The notes: generated from the sequence alone by a model not told the origin. A stretch of DNA of 64,000 bases from Novosphingobium barchaimii LL02 (GCF_001046635.1 NZ_KQ130454.1:131501-195500), one strand, 5' to 3'; shown: positions 1-9,424, numbered from the stretch's first letter. Translations and numbers: made by a program.

Positions 1-179
1 AGGGTTTCGCGGATCTGCAGGACTTCGGCGTCCGACAGGTCCTGCACGCGGCGGGTATGGTCGATGCCGAGCTTGTCGGCGATCTGAACGGCCTTGGTGC
101 GGCCGATACCATGGATGTAGGTGAGCGCGATGATAACGCGCTTGTTGGTGGGGAGATTGACCCCGGCAATACGTGCCAC
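1..179 (-). CDS. rpsM: 30S ribosomal protein S13, N-terminal part (cut by window edge)
   Basis: Only the first 59 codons are inside the window. The frame opens with GTG at 179 and reads [15 protein letters not shown], the conserved S13 N-terminus, followed by the helix-hairpin-helix region ([10 protein letters not shown]). S13 sits in the 30S head and contacts the initiator tRNA and the 50S subunit. A ribosome binding site (GCAGGAG) lies 7-8 nt upstream of the GTG. It is separated from the upstream genes by about 300 bp with two promoter-like sites, so it probably starts its own unit (usually rpsM-rpsK-rpoA-rplQ). Confidence 0.97.
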   Translation of the reverse strand, partial: MARIAGVNLPTNKRVIIALTYIHGIGRTKAVQIADKLGIDHTRRVQDLSDAEVLQIRET

Positions 180-340
180 TTAAAAACTCCTGCTCCACAG
201 GGATCGAAGGCGACCCCTATCTCAACGCTGTGAACACCCGAGCAGAAATGGCAAAAGCCCGGTTGGCAAAACGCGCTGGTTCTAGGAACGCTGCGCTCTT
301 GGCCTTGCCGGACTTGCCGTATGCTGTCGAATGAAGGGGG

Positions 341-369
341 CGCTTAGAACGATTCGCTCAGGCTGTCAA
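341..369 (-). promoter_or_regulatory. Candidate promoter P2 for rpsM
   Basis: On the minus strand TTGACA (369-364), a 17-bp spacer and TAAGCG (346-341) form a housekeeping-type promoter. The -35 is perfect and the -10 is weak, which is common in high-GC alphaproteobacteria. It lies about 160 bp before the rpsM start. Confidence 0.5.
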
Positions 370-436
370 CGCCCGGAGCGCCGAGGGACGGCGACCGCCC
401 GCCGAATGGCAGTAGGCCTGTCGCGCTTGTGGGTAG

Positions 437-465
437 TGTTTACCGTAAATCAGAGGGCCAGTCAA
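437..465 (-). promoter_or_regulatory. Candidate promoter P1 for rpsM
   Basis: TTGACT (465-460), a 17-bp spacer and TAAACA (442-437) on the minus strand make a second promoter-like element, about 100 bp upstream of P2. The gap 180-487 contains these two sites and no gene I can support. Tandem promoters here would separate rpsM transcription from the secY-adk unit. Confidence 0.5.
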
Positions 466-487
466 AGCGCGTGATGCGCAGCCGCCT

Positions 488-1207
488 TCAGCGACCGACG
501 ATCGTCCCATCACCGGACAGAGGCTCTTGCGCCAGCGGCACAACACCACCCGCCGCAGACCCGGGATCGGCCGGCGCAGATTCAACCATAGGCGCCGCCG
601 GTTCGGTAGCAGCCTCCGGTTGTCCCGGCGGAAACGCCGCCGCGAAGGCGCCGCCCAGCTTCTCACCAAGACGGCGGACTTGCTGGCCCACCATCGCATC
701 GACGCCCGGCGCGAGCTTTTCAAAGGGCGTACGCGTAAAGCCGCCCACGACGTACTCTAGCAACACTTGAGTGCCGCCCTTCGCACCCGGCTTGAGCTGG
801 ATAGTCAAAGTGGCATTTGCCGCATCTGCTTGCATGGGGCCAAGCGCGCCCAACAGGCGCAGAGCACGCGGCCGCTCTATGTAGATCACCCTCATATGCT
901 CGACACTGCCGCGCGGCGACGCATTGGCCGATGAGGCGTTGGGCAGGATTTCGCAGAAGCAGCCCCCTGCCCGCGCATCGAGCGACAGGTTGGCCGCTTC
1001 ACCCGACCAGGTGTGATCCGAATCCCACCAGACCGAAGGCTTGATGAGGACCGCCCAGGCCTCTTCAGCAGAAGCCGACACGTCGATGACATGGCGCACT
1101 ACGAAGCCGGCTTGCGATACCTGCGCAACGCTGGCCGCCGCCGGCAACGGCACTGCCGCGGCGCCGAAACCCATGACTGGAGCAAGCGCGATTGCAAGAC
1201 GCTTCAT
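488..1207 (-). CDS. Exported SRPBCC (START/polyketide-cyclase-like) domain protein
   Basis: The 239-residue product starts with a signal peptide (MKRLAIALAPV, Ala-rich, cleavage near residue 26). Residues 30-165 look like an SRPBCC ligand-binding fold: HVIDVSASAEEAWAVLIKPSVWW at the start is the typical first strand and helix, and a C-terminal helix follows near VDAMVGQQVRRLGEKL. The last 50 residues are a Pro/Ala-rich tail. The internal ATG at 1207 was chosen because it starts the signal peptide. It follows adk by 60 bp on the same strand, so it may be co-transcribed. Ligand and role are unknown. Confidence 0.75.
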   Translation of the reverse strand: MKRLAIALAPVMGFGAAAVPLPAAASVAQVSQAGFVVRHVIDVSASAEEAWAVLIKPSVWWDSDHTWSGEAANLSLDARAGGCFCEILPNASSANASPRGSVEHMRVIYIERPRALRLLGALGPMQADAANATLTIQLKPGAKGGTQVLLEYVVGGFTRTPFEKLAPGVDAMVGQQVRRLGEKLGGAFAAAFPPGQPEAATEPAAPMVESAPADPGSAAGGVVPLAQEPLSGDGTIVGR

Positions 1208-1266
1208 CGGATACCAGCCCCTTGCACTAGGTACCGGCCATTCCGCCAGCAACCGGGCGATTGCGC

Positions 1267-1914
1267 TTACCTGGCGAGGATCGCCTCGATCGCTGCGGTC
1301 ACGTCGTCCATGTCAGCCATGCCGTCGACCTTGCTGACGATACCGCGCGCCTCGTAGACGGGCAGGATCGGCGCCGTCTTGGCCCGGTACTCGGCCATGC
1401 GTGTACGCACGGTCTCCGCATTGTCGTCGGGCCGGCGCTTGAACTCATGGCCTCCGCACTTGTCGCAGGTGCCTTCCACGTGGGGCTTCTCGAACGTGTC
1501 GTGGTAGCCCTTGCCGCAGGTTGCGCATGTGAAACGGCCGGTAATGCGCTCGACAAGCGCATCCTCGTTCACGTCCAACTCGATTACATGATCGAGTTTG
1601 CGATCGCGGGCTTCAAGGATCGAGTCGAGCGATTCGGCCTGAGCCTCGGTGCGCGGGTAGCCATCGAAGATGGCGCCCGCTTCCGGGCCCATCGCATCGA
1701 GTTCATCGCCGATAAGCGCGGAGACGATTGCGTCCGAAACCAGTTCGCCGCGCTCCATCACAGCCTTGGCTTCAAGCCCGGTTGGCGTGCCCGCCTTGAC
1801 CGCAGCGCGAAGCATGTCACCGGTCGACAGCTGCCGCATGCCGTGCTTCTCGACCAGGCGCTGGGCCTGTGTGCCCTTGCCTGCCCCCGGCGGTCCGAGA
1901 AGAATGATATTCAC
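1267..1914 (-). CDS. adk: Adenylate kinase (zinc-type LID domain)
   Basis: Catalyses ATP + AMP = 2 ADP in the cytoplasm. The 215 residues are full length for the long bacterial form. The P-loop GPPGAGKGT is at residues 7-15, the AMP-binding region carries STGDMLRAA, and DGYPRT is present. The LID domain (about 125-165) contains two CxxC pairs (CATC and CDKC), so it should hold a structural zinc, unlike E. coli Adk. It lies downstream of secY (65-bp gap), the classical spc-operon position. Confidence 0.98.
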   Translation of the reverse strand: MNIILLGPPGAGKGTQAQRLVEKHGMRQLSTGDMLRAAVKAGTPTGLEAKAVMERGELVSDAIVSALIGDELDAMGPEAGAIFDGYPRTEAQAESLDSILEARDRKLDHVIELDVNEDALVERITGRFTCATCGKGYHDTFEKPHVEGTCDKCGGHEFKRRPDDNAETVRTRMAEYRAKTAPILPVYEARGIVSKVDGMADMDDVTAAIEAILAR

Positions 1915-1979
1915 GCCTTTACCCCCTCAAGTTCCATGCGGTCTTCGCCCGCTTTATTCAGCCGCCCCTGTGGCTGCCA

Positions 1980-3347
1980 TCAGCGCAGGCGGCCCTTCAG
2001 CTTCGCCTTCTTGATAAGGTCGCCATACTGGTGTGCCAGCAAGTGCGACTGAATCTGCGTAATCGTATCCACGGTCACGTTGACCACGATCAACAGACTG
2101 GTGCCACCCATGAACAGGAGCGGCAAGCCCGTCATCGACAGAAAGTACTCAGGCACCGTGCAGACGATGGTGAGATAGATCGCACCGATCACCGTGATCC
2201 GGGTGAGCACGTAGTCGAGATAAGTCGCGGTGTTCTTGCCCGGACGGATACCGGGGATGAACCCGCCGTTCTTCTTGAGGTTGTCCGAGGTCTCTTCCGG
2301 ATTGAAGACGACCGCCGTGTAAAAGAACGAGAAGAACACGATTCCGGCCGCGTATAGCAGCATGTAGAGCGGCTTGCCGTGACCCAGGTACTGGTTCAAC
2401 GTGACGACGACCTTACCCATCGTCGAATCCGGGCTCAGCGTATTGCCGGCAAACTGGGTGATGGTCAGCGGCAGCAGCAGCAGTGAACTGGCGAAGATCG
2501 GCGGGATCACGCCTGCGGTGTTGAGCTTGAGCGGCAGGTGGCTGCGGTCAGCCTGCATCATGCCGCGCTGCGTCGCACGCTTGGGATACTGGATCAGCAA
2601 GCGGCGGGTTGCGCGCTCGCAGAAGCAGATCATCAGGATCATCGCGATCAGCAGCGCGATCAGCGCCACGATCAGGAAGGTGCCGGTGTCGCCTGCGCTG
2701 TAGGCCTGACCGACGTTGCTGGCGAAGGTCGGCATCTGAGCGACGATGCCCGCCATGATGATGAGCGAAACTCCGTTGCCGATACCGCGCGAGGTGATCT
2801 GCTCACCCAGCCACAGCAGGAACATCGTGCCGCCCACAAGGCTGATGACCGCGCCGATGCGGAACATGATGCCCGGATCAACGACTGCCTCAAGACCGCT
2901 CGACGCGCCGTACGCTTCGAGGCTTACGGCAAGGAAGTAACCCTGCAGCGCGCAGAGGCCGACGGTGCCGTAGCGTGTGTACTGGTTCAGCTTCTTGCGT
3001 CCGGCCTCGCCTTCCTTCTTCAGCGCGACGAGCGCTGGATGCAGCGAAGCGGCCAACTGAACCACGATCGAGGCGGTGATGTAAGGCATCACGCCAAGAG
3101 CGATGAGGCTCATGCGCGAAAGCGAGCCACCCGAGAAGGTGTTGAACAGGTCGAGGATTCCGCCCTGTGTCTTGCTATAGAGCGATTCGAGGATCAGCGG
3201 GTTCACGCCCGGCAGCGGAACGAAGCTCAGGAAGCGGAACACGATCAGCGCACCAATGGTGAACAGGATACGCTTCTTAAGCTCAGTGGCCTTGGAGAAG
3301 TTGGCCAGGCTCAGCGTACTGGCAATATTGTCGGCGCGGGAAGCCAT
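1980..3347 (-). CDS. secY: Protein translocase subunit SecY
   Basis: Central channel subunit of the SecYEG translocon in the inner membrane. The 455-residue protein has about ten hydrophobic segments, begins MASRADNIASTLSLANFSKATELKKRI, and carries the conserved RGIGNGVSLIIMAGI and the C-terminal cytoplasmic loop region (GFIPGIRPGKNTA). Length is normal. It is separated from rplO by 224 bp containing a terminator-like hairpin and a promoter-like site, so it may be transcribed separately from the upstream ribosomal genes; adk follows. Confidence 0.98.
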   Translation of the reverse strand: MASRADNIASTLSLANFSKATELKKRILFTIGALIVFRFLSFVPLPGVNPLILESLYSKTQGGILDLFNTFSGGSLSRMSLIALGVMPYITASIVVQLAASLHPALVALKKEGEAGRKKLNQYTRYGTVGLCALQGYFLAVSLEAYGASSGLEAVVDPGIMFRIGAVISLVGGTMFLLWLGEQITSRGIGNGVSLIIMAGIVAQMPTFASNVGQAYSAGDTGTFLIVALIALLIAMILMICFCERATRRLLIQYPKRATQRGMMQADRSHLPLKLNTAGVIPPIFASSLLLLPLTITQFAGNTLSPDSTMGKVVVTLNQYLGHGKPLYMLLYAAGIVFFSFFYTAVVFNPEETSDNLKKNGGFIPGIRPGKNTATYLDYVLTRITVIGAIYLTIVCTVPEYFLSMTGLPLLFMGGTSLLIVVNVTVDTITQIQSHLLAHQYGDLIKKAKLKGRLR

Positions 3348-3384
3348 GACGTTCTGAAAGCCTCGAATGTTCTAATTGGATTCG

Positions 3385-3413
3385 CCCTTAGCGGCTGTGG
3401 CCTGCCTTGTCGA
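3385..3413 (-). promoter_or_regulatory. Candidate promoter for secY-adk
   Basis: Minus-strand TCGACA (3413-3408), 17 bp, TAAGGG (3390-3385). It lies about 38 bp upstream of the secY ATG and downstream of the hairpin at 3507-3540, so it would restart transcription after termination. The -10 is a weak match. Confidence 0.4.
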
Positions 3414-3506
3414 ACCCTGGAAGGAAACTGGCCATATAGACATTCGGAAGATGTCTGAAAGCCCTTGACGCGCAAAATGCACGGCGCGCCGGAATGGCGC
3501 TCCATA

Positions 3507-3540
3507 GCAAAAGAGGGCGAAGCGCTTGGCGCCCGCCCTC
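3507..3540 (-). terminator. Rho-independent terminator-like hairpin after rplO
   Basis: On the minus strand GAGGGCG pairs with CGCCCTC (3540-3534 with 3519-3513), with an inner AAGCGCTT palindrome, and TTTTGC follows directly. It sits 32 bp beyond the rplO stop. Confidence 0.7.
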
Positions 3541-3571
3541 TTCCGTTAGCTTTGGTGCGTTAGCAACAGCC

Positions 3572-4051
3572 TCAGGCCGCAGCTTCTTCCTTGGCAGGAA
3601 GGATCACCGAACCGCCGAGCTTCTCAACAGCAGCAACGGCACCGGCCGAGGCGCCCGCGACGTTGAAGGTGACCTTCGACGTCAGTTCGCCCTTGGCGAG
3701 GAGGCGCACGCCATCCTTGCCGCCGCGTGCCATGCCGGCAGCCTTCAGCACAGCGTGGTCAACCACGCCGGCAATGTCGAGCTGACCAGCGTCGATCGCC
3801 TTCTGGATCAGGCCGAGGTTCACTTCTGCGTAGTCCTTGGCAAACTTCCGGTTCGAGAAGCCACGCTTAGGGATACGCATGTGGAGCGGCATCTGGCCGC
3901 CCTCGAAGCCGTTGACCGAAACGCCCGAACGCGCCTTCGCGCCCTTCTGGCCGCGGCCCGCGGTCTTGCCCTTGCCCGAGCCGATACCACGGCCGACGCG
4001 GATGCGGCGGTGACGGGCGCCGGCGTTGTCGCGGATGTCATTCAATTTCAT
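3572..4051 (-). CDS. rplO: 50S ribosomal protein L15
   Basis: Late-assembly protein of the large subunit. The 159-residue product starts [16 protein letters not shown] at 4051 and has the Gly-rich N-terminal extension ([18 protein letters not shown]) that threads into 23S rRNA. An in-frame upstream extension exists but lacks L15 similarity, so the conserved start is used. It is normally directly downstream of rpmD; here a lipoprotein gene is between them. Confidence 0.97.
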   Translation of the reverse strand: MKLNDIRDNAGARHRRIRVGRGIGSGKGKTAGRGQKGAKARSGVSVNGFEGGQMPLHMRIPKRGFSNRKFAKDYAEVNLGLIQKAIDAGQLDIAGVVDHAVLKAAGMARGGKDGVRLLAKGELTSKVTFNVAGASAGAVAAVEKLGGSVILPAKEEAAA

Positions 4052-4176
4052 GGTCTGCACTCGCTTTCGCTTTGGTCGCGCTTGATGGAAGTCGGGCCCG
4101 TTAGAGGAAACGGGCGCGCGTGTCACGTATTGATTTGAAGTCGGGGGGCTGCCTTACCGCAGCGCGGTCCGCGCCC

Positions 4177-5376
4177 TCAGCTTCCTCCGCCGAAGCCCAC
4201 CAGTAGCTTCGCACTTTCCGGCACGCGGGTTCCAAAGGCATCGCGGGCCGGCGTCCAGCGCACGATCTCCACCGCAAGGCCGCACAATTCCTTGTCGAAG
4301 CCCGGCGATACCGAGGCCGGATCCATCTTGCATTCCGTCGTGTTACCCTGCTCGTCCACCTGGAAATTGAGGTCGTGGCGTGCAAAGTCCTGGCGCTTCA
4401 GAATACGCTGATAGCGTTCCTTGAGTTCGGTCAGCGCATGATTGAATTCCGAAAGACTTGCATCATCCCAGCGCGGCTTCTGGCGCAAACTGGCGAATTC
4501 ATCCTCTGTGACCAACGGACGCATGAGCCGAATCATCGCATACCAACGCATGAGCCGGGCGACCTGCAATGGTGATTCGCGGTCGATGACCGACTGGCAG
4601 ACCGCGCCTGTCGGGCTCGCCTTCGCCTGCAACAGTGCCTCAGCCGCAGGCCATCGGTGATAGGCAACCGCCCAGGCCAAGGGCGTCAGGCCGAACATGT
4701 CGGGCGCATTCACATCCTGCTTGTCGCGCTCGACCAGCACCCCGATGTCGTAGACCGACCCTCGCCTCGCGGCAGCCCCCAGACCGTAGGCCATGCGCGC
4801 GGCGCCCAGTTCGGCGAAGCCATACGGCTGTACGATGCCCATGTCAGGATTGTCGGAAATCGTTTGAGCGGGGCCGGCCTTGTCGAGGGCCCGGCAAACA
4901 TCGGCATAAGGGTAGCGCGGATCGGCGAGCATCGTCGCGTTATAACGCCGGCCAAATCCCGTCACCGTGTCGTCCGGCATCTGCTTGTCGCTCCTGGCAG
5001 TATCGTCAGCCACGAACGCCAATGCACGCACCGACCAAGGTGACAGGCCGCCAATCACCCGGCATTGCACCCCATAAGGCTCCGTGGTTATCCCCTTGGC
5101 AGTAGTTGCCGCTGCAAGTCGGTAGTCGCCCGCATCCAGTGCGTCATTCGCTTCAGCGACGGCATTCGCGGTCCCGTTGCCCAGCGCTTTGCGAACTGCG
5201 GCGTCGCTTTTTCGCAGGCGTTCCAAAAAATCTGTGTTGGAACGCACATCATTGCACTTGGCCAGCGCAGTGCCTCCGGCGATGACGTCATCCCCCGCGT
5301 CCTGCTGCGAACAGGCGGTGGCACCCAAGGCGCCCAGCCACAGAAACGAGACTGCCAGAAGCCGCTTGCCGATCAA
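4177..5376 (-). CDS. Lipoprotein with ankyrin-like and TonB-C-like regions, inserted in the spc cluster
   Basis: About 399 residues. The N-terminus is a lipoprotein signal (hydrophobic stretch ending in LGATAC, then SQQ), so it should be lipid-anchored in the periplasm. Residues near 225-255 look like one ankyrin repeat (MFGLTPLAWAVAYHRWPAAEALL). The C-terminal 60 residues resemble the TonB C-terminal fold found in many sphingomonad proteins: LNFQVDEQGNTTECK, then LCGLAVEIVRWTPARDAFGTRVP. I chose the TTG at 5376 because GGGGA lies 6 nt upstream; an alternative TTG is at 5397 with a poorer binding site. Function unknown. Its position between rpmD and rplO is abnormal, and hairpins lie on both sides. 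Confidence 0.8.
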   Translation of the reverse strand: MIGKRLLAVSFLWLGALGATACSQQDAGDDVIAGGTALAKCNDVRSNTDFLERLRKSDAAVRKALGNGTANAVAEANDALDAGDYRLAAATTAKGITTEPYGVQCRVIGGLSPWSVRALAFVADDTARSDKQMPDDTVTGFGRRYNATMLADPRYPYADVCRALDKAGPAQTISDNPDMGIVQPYGFAELGAARMAYGLGAAARRGSVYDIGVLVERDKQDVNAPDMFGLTPLAWAVAYHRWPAAEALLQAKASPTGAVCQSVIDRESPLQVARLMRWYAMIRLMRPLVTEDEFASLRQKPRWDDASLSEFNHALTELKERYQRILKRQDFARHDLNFQVDEQGNTTECKMDPASVSPGFDKELCGLAVEIVRWTPARDAFGTRVPESAKLLVGFGGGS

Positions 5377-5517
5377 GACTTGTCCCCGAATGGCCAATAC
5401 AAAAACGAACGTCCGCGCAGCCCTCCAAAGGGTCGTCGCGATGGAGCGGAGGCGAATAGCACAGCGGGCGATAGTGGGAAGAGTGTTGTCATACTGCCCC
5501 TGCCCGCGCCTCTCATG

Positions 5518-5548
5518 CAGAAAGGCCCCGGTGTTTCCACCGAGGCCC
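5518..5548 (-). terminator. Terminator-like hairpin after rpmD
   Basis: Minus strand: GGCCTCGGTG (5547-5538), GAAA tetraloop, CACCGGGGCC (5533-5524), one G-U pair, then TTTCTG. It lies 30 bp after the rpmD stop and before the inserted lipoprotein gene. The T-tract is short, so it could also be an attenuating or processing hairpin. Confidence 0.6.
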
Positions 5549-5577
5549 TGTCTGTATCATCATCCGAACCCGAAGGT

Positions 5578-5754
5578 TCAGTCGACGATCTTCACCATGT
5601 GCGGCAGCTTGGCGATGGCGCCAAGAACCTCGGGAGTGTCTTCACGCTCCACGACACGGTTCATCTTGCCCAGGCCAAGACCGATGAGGATCTTCTTCTG
5701 GCTTTCAGGGCGACGGATCGGCGAACCGATCTGCTTGATCTTGATCTTCGCCAT
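5578..5754 (-). CDS. rpmD: 50S ribosomal protein L30
   Basis: A 58-residue protein beginning [15 protein letters not shown] and containing [18 protein letters not shown], the typical L30 core. It binds 23S rRNA domain II/5S region of the large subunit. It follows rpsE by 5 bp. Full length for a bacterial L30. Confidence 0.97.
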   Translation of the reverse strand: MAKIKIKQIGSPIRRPESQKKILIGLGLGKMNRVVEREDTPEVLGAIAKLPHMVKIVD

Positions 5755-5759
5755 GATGA

Positions 5760-6503
5760 TTACTCCACGATGGCTTCAGCGGCGGCCTCGGCCTCCACTT
5801 CGGAAACACCGCCGGCGCGGCCCAGAAGGTCAGCGACCTTCTTGCCACGACGCTGAGCAACCGACTTCGGCGAAGTCTGGTTGGACAGCGCGTCGAAAGT
5901 GGCGCGGATCATGTTGTACGGGTTCGAGGTGCCCACCGACTTGGTGACGACGTCATGGACGCCCAGGCTCTCGAACACGGCGCGCATCGGACCACCGGCG
6001 ATGATACCCGTACCGGCAGGAGCCGAACGGACGTTCACGTTGCCGGCGCCGAAGTGGCCCTTGCCGTCGTGATGGAGGGTACGGCCCTCCTTCAGAGCGA
6101 CGCGGATCATCTTCTTCTTTGCAGAAGCAGTCGCCTTGGTGATCGCCTCGGGGACTTCACGAGCCTTCGAGTGGCCAAAGCCAACCCGACCCTTGCCGTC
6201 ACCGACCACAACCAGTGCCGCGAAGCCGAAGCGCTTACCGCCCTTGACCGTCTTCGACACGCGGTTGATGTGGACCAGCTTCTCGATCAGTTCTTCGCCC
6301 TGATCTTCATCACTGCGGCCACGGCCGTTGCGATCGTCACGACGACCGCCACGGTTGTTGCCACCACGATCGTTACCGCCGCGGTCGTTGCCGCCACGGC
6401 CACGACCGCCACGACCACGTCCACCCTCACGGGCTTCCTGCGGTGCAGCGCCCTGGGGCGCTTCAGCCGAAACCGGCTGTTCGTTGTTGTTTTCGTCTGC
6501 CAT
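5760..6503 (-). CDS. rpsE: 30S ribosomal protein S5 with long Gly/Arg/Asn-rich N-terminal extension
   Basis: S5 is needed for decoding fidelity and mRNA helicase activity at the entry site. The conserved part begins near residue 70 ([20 protein letters not shown]) and contains [19 protein letters not shown]. At 247 residues it is far longer than the usual 160-200. The extra 65 N-terminal residues contain repeated RGGRGRGG and NDRGG units. There is no alternative start near the conserved core with a better binding site, so the extension appears real. Confidence 0.96.
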   Translation of the reverse strand: MADENNNEQPVSAEAPQGAAPQEAREGGRGRGGRGRGGNDRGGNDRGGNNRGGRRDDRNGRGRSDEDQGEELIEKLVHINRVSKTVKGGKRFGFAALVVVGDGKGRVGFGHSKAREVPEAITKATASAKKKMIRVALKEGRTLHHDGKGHFGAGNVNVRSAPAGTGIIAGGPMRAVFESLGVHDVVTKSVGTSNPYNMIRATFDALSNQTSPKSVAQRRGKKVADLLGRAGGVSEVEAEAAAEAIVE

Positions 6504-6505
6504 GT

Positions 6506-6844
6506 TCAGAACTCCAGCCCGCCTTCGCGGGCGGCATCGGCCAGCGCCTTGACGCGGCCGTGGTACAGGAAGCCACCGCGGTCGAACACGACCGAGGTAA
6601 TGCCAGCCTTGACGGCCGCCTCGGCGAGTTCCTTGCCAATGCGGACAGCAGCGTCGATGTCAGTGCCCTTGGCGCCGAGCGTATTAGCTGCGGCGACAGT
6701 GTGACCCTGCGCATCGTCGATGATCTGCGCGTAGATGTGGCGGCCGGTGCGATGCACCGACAGACGGGGACGACCACCCGAACGCGCCTTGAGCGCGGTA
6801 CGGACGCGGCGCGCACGGCGCGCGAAGAGAGACAGCTTTGCCAT
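6506..6844 (-). CDS. rplR: 50S ribosomal protein L18
   Basis: 5S rRNA-binding protein of the central protuberance. 112 residues, starting [19 protein letters not shown], with [19 protein letters not shown] and the C-terminal [21 protein letters not shown] signature. Its ATG overlaps the rplF stop by one base (TAATG), indicating translational coupling. Confidence 0.98.
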   Translation of the reverse strand: MAKLSLFARRARRVRTALKARSGGRPRLSVHRTGRHIYAQIIDDAQGHTVAAANTLGAKGTDIDAAVRIGKELAEAAVKAGITSVVFDRGGFLYHGRVKALADAAREGGLEF

Positions 6845-7377
6845 TACTTCTTCTTCCCTTCCTTGCGGAAGACGAACTCGCCGCGGTAACGGATGCCCTT
6901 GCCCTTGTAAGGCTCGGGCTTGCGCCAGCGACGAATCTCGGCCGCAAGCTGGCCGACCTTCTGCTTGTCGATACCAGAGATCTCGACCGTGGTGTTGTCC
7001 GGGGTCTTGACCTCGATGCCTTCCGGCACGTCGATGTCGACATCGTGCGAGTAGCCCAGCTGCAGCTTCAGGGTCTTGCCCTGCGAAGCGGCACGGTAGC
7101 CGACGCCCTTGATCTCGAGGACCTTGGTGAAGCCGTTGACAACGCCTTCGATCAGGTTCGAAACCAGGGTGCGCTGAAGGCCCCAGTGGCTGCGCGACGA
7201 CTTCGAGTTGCCGATGGGCGTAACCGCGATGGTTTCGCCCTCGACCGAAGTCTCGACGAGGTTCGACAGGCCCATGTTCAGGGTACCCTTGGGCCCCTTC
7301 ACCGAGAGGACGCCGTTGTCGATCTGGGCGGTTACACCACCCGGGATCGCAACCGGCTTTTTACCGATGCGGCTCAT
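6844..7377 (-). CDS. rplF: 50S ribosomal protein L6
   Basis: Binds 23S rRNA near the factor-binding site. 177 residues beginning [15 protein letters not shown], two repeated L6 domains, and the C-terminal signature [14 protein letters not shown]. Start overlaps the rpsH stop by one base (TGATG). Confidence 0.98.
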   Translation of the reverse strand: MSRIGKKPVAIPGGVTAQIDNGVLSVKGPKGTLNMGLSNLVETSVEGETIAVTPIGNSKSSRSHWGLQRTLVSNLIEGVVNGFTKVLEIKGVGYRAASQGKTLKLQLGYSHDVDIDVPEGIEVKTPDNTTVEISGIDKQKVGQLAAEIRRWRKPEPYKGKGIRYRGEFVFRKEGKKK

Positions 7378-7772
7378 CAGAAGACCTCCGCAAGCACTTC
7401 GCCGCCGACGTTCGCGGTGCGAGCTTCGGCATCCGAAAGCACGCCGCGCGGCGTCGAGACGATGGTGATGCCAAGACCGTTGCGTACGATCGGAAGTTCC
7501 TTGGAACCCGAATAGACGCGGCGGCCAGGCTTGGAGACACGGGCAATGTGCTTGATGGCGGGTTCGCCTTCAAAGTACTTCAGCTCGATACGCAGCTGCG
7601 GGTGAGCGCCGGTCGCATCGTCGGAGAAGCCACGGATGTAGCCCTCGCGCTGAAGCACTTCCAGGACGCGCGCACGAAGCTTCGAAGCGGGCGAAAGGAC
7701 GGTGTCCTTCTTCGCCTGCTGCCCGTTGCGGATGCGGGTGAGCATGTCACCCAGGGGATCGGTCAATGCCAT
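7377..7772 (-). CDS. rpsH: 30S ribosomal protein S8
   Basis: Assembly protein that binds the central domain of 16S rRNA; in E. coli it is also the translational repressor of the spc operon. 131 residues, [18 protein letters not shown] at the N-terminus and [20 protein letters not shown] at the C-terminus. It is 10 bp downstream of rpsN. I could not identify an S8-binding mimic near rplE by eye. Confidence 0.98.
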   Translation of the reverse strand: MALTDPLGDMLTRIRNGQQAKKDTVLSPASKLRARVLEVLQREGYIRGFSDDATGAHPQLRIELKYFEGEPAIKHIARVSKPGRRVYSGSKELPIVRNGLGITIVSTPRGVLSDAEARTANVGGEVLAEVF

Positions 7773-7782
7773 TTTCTAACCC

Positions 7783-8088
7783 TTACCAGCTCGACTTCGT
7801 CACACCGGGGATCATGCCCTTGTTGGCAAGATCACGCAGCTCGATGCGGCAAAGGCCGAACTTGCGGTAGTAACCGCGCGGACGGCCGGTCGTTGCGCAA
7901 CGGTTGCGAACCCGGGTGGGGTTTGCGTTACGCGGGATCTCGGCCAGCTTCAGGCGGGCGATCAGGCGCTCGGTTTCTTCGAGCGACTGGTCGTCGGCAA
8001 CCGCCTTGAGGGCAGCATACTTGCCTGCATACTTCTTAACGAGCTTCTTGCGACGCTCATTCTTGTTCACGGAACTCAGTTTCGCCAT
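7783..8088 (-). CDS. rpsN: 30S ribosomal protein S14 (long, zinc-free form)
   Basis: 101 residues with the conserved [23 protein letters not shown] core. The two CxxC pairs of the short zinc-binding form are absent, so this is the long C-minus type. It helps assemble the 30S head. Lies between rplE and rpsH in the usual order. Confidence 0.98.
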   Translation of the reverse strand: MAKLSSVNKNERRKKLVKKYAGKYAALKAVADDQSLEETERLIARLKLAEIPRNANPTRVRNRCATTGRPRGYYRKFGLCRIELRDLANKGMIPGVTKSSW

Positions 8089-8114
8089 GGACTTAAGCTC
8101 TCTTCTTCAGCGGC

Positions 8115-8696
8115 TCACGCCGCCTCCTTCTGTTCCGACTCTTCAGCCGGGAACGGGAAACCGAACAGACGCAGCAGCTCGCGCGCCTCGTCGTCGGTCT
8201 TCGCGGTGGTGGTGACGATGATGTCCATCCCACGCACCTTGTCGATCCGGTCGTAGCTGATCTCCGGGAAGATGATCTGCTCCTTCAGGCCCATGGCATA
8301 GTTGCCACGGCCGTCGAACGACTTCGGATTCAGACCACGAAAATCTCGGATGCGCGGCATCGCCACGGTCACCAGACGATCGAGGAATTCATACATACGC
8401 TCACGGCGCAGCGTCACCTTGCAGCCGATCGGCATGCCTTCGCGCAGCTTGAACTGTGCGATCGACTTACGGGCCTTGGTGATGACGGGCTTCTGGCCGG
8501 CGATGAGTTCCATCTCGGCGGCAGCAGTCTGGACCTTCTTCTTGTCCTGGCTGGCCTCACCGACGCCCATGTTGAGCGTGATCTTTTCGATCTTCGGGAT
8601 TTCCATCACGTTCTTGTAACCGAACTTCTCGGTCATCGCCTTCGCGATTTCGGCGTCGAACTTGGTCCGCAGGCGCGGAATGTACTGCTCAGCCAT
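8115..8696 (-). CDS. rplE: 50S ribosomal protein L5
   Basis: 5S rRNA-binding protein at the central protuberance contacting S13. 193 residues with [36 protein letters not shown] and the C-terminal [18 protein letters not shown]. Its last 12 residues (EESEQKEAA tail) extend beyond the typical 179-residue form. The start overlaps the rplX stop by 8 bp. Confidence 0.98.
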   Translation of the reverse strand: MAEQYIPRLRTKFDAEIAKAMTEKFGYKNVMEIPKIEKITLNMGVGEASQDKKKVQTAAAEMELIAGQKPVITKARKSIAQFKLREGMPIGCKVTLRRERMYEFLDRLVTVAMPRIRDFRGLNPKSFDGRGNYAMGLKEQIIFPEISYDRIDKVRGMDIIVTTTAKTDDEARELLRLFGFPFPAEESEQKEAA

Positions 8697-9006
8697 CGAT
8701 CGTCTCCCCGGACTTCACGGCCACGCGGACCTTCTTGCCGTCCTTGGTTTCAAAACGAACGCGGGTCGGCTTGCCGTCCTTGTCCGCAACGGCGACCTTG
8801 CAGATGTGCATCGGCGCAGGGATGCGATCGATGCCACCCTGAGGGTTCGCCTGGGTGGGCTTGCGGTGACGAGTGGCGACGTTGACGCCCTCGACAACGA
8901 CCTTGCCGTCCTTGGGCTGAACCTGGAGCACCGTACCGGTACGACCCTTGTCCTTGCCCGAGAGAACGACGACCGAGTCGCCCTTCTTGATCTTAGCGGC
9001 AGCCAT
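8689..9006 (-). CDS. rplX: 50S ribosomal protein L24
   Basis: Assembly initiator protein. 105 residues starting [21 protein letters not shown], the KOW motif. The open frame extends far upstream but the conserved L24 start at 9006 overlaps the rplN stop by one base, as expected for coupled translation. Confidence 0.97.
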   Translation of the reverse strand: MAAAKIKKGDSVVVLSGKDKGRTGTVLQVQPKDGKVVVEGVNVATRHRKPTQANPQGGIDRIPAPMHICKVAVADKDGKPTRVRFETKDGKKVRVAVKSGETIDG

Positions 9007-9374
9007 TACAGCACCTCCGGCGCGAGCGAGATGATCTTCATGAAGCCACGGCCACGAAGTTCGCGGACCACGGGGCCGAAGATACGAGTGCCGATCGGCT
9101 CCTCGTTCTTGTTGATCAGCACGGCAGCATTGCTGTCGAAGCGGATCACGCTTCCGTCGCCACGGCGCACATCCTTGCGGGTGCGCACGATGACGGCGCG
9201 GTGAACGTCGCCCTTCTTGACGCGAGCACGCGGCTGCGCCTCCTTGATCGACACCACGATGATGTCGCCGACGCCCGCGAAACGACGCTTGGAGCCACCC
9301 AGTACCTTGATGCACTGGACGCGCTTTGCGCCGCTGTTGTCCGCGACGTCGAGATTGGATTGCATCTGGATCAT
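9006..9374 (-). CDS. rplN: 50S ribosomal protein L14
   Basis: 122 residues beginning [27 protein letters not shown], the highly conserved L14 N-terminus. It contacts 16S helix 14 in a subunit bridge. It is the first gene after a 194-bp gap with two hairpins, corresponding to the classical S10/spc operon boundary. Confidence 0.98.
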   Translation of the reverse strand: MIQMQSNLDVADNSGAKRVQCIKVLGGSKRRFAGVGDIIVVSIKEAQPRARVKKGDVHRAVIVRTRKDVRRGDGSVIRFDSNAAVLINKNEEPIGTRIFGPVVRELRGRGFMKIISLAPEVL

Positions 9375-9424
9375 CGATCCGGGTCCTTCTCAACTGGCTT
9401 GCCGGAACCAGTCCGGCAGTTCCT

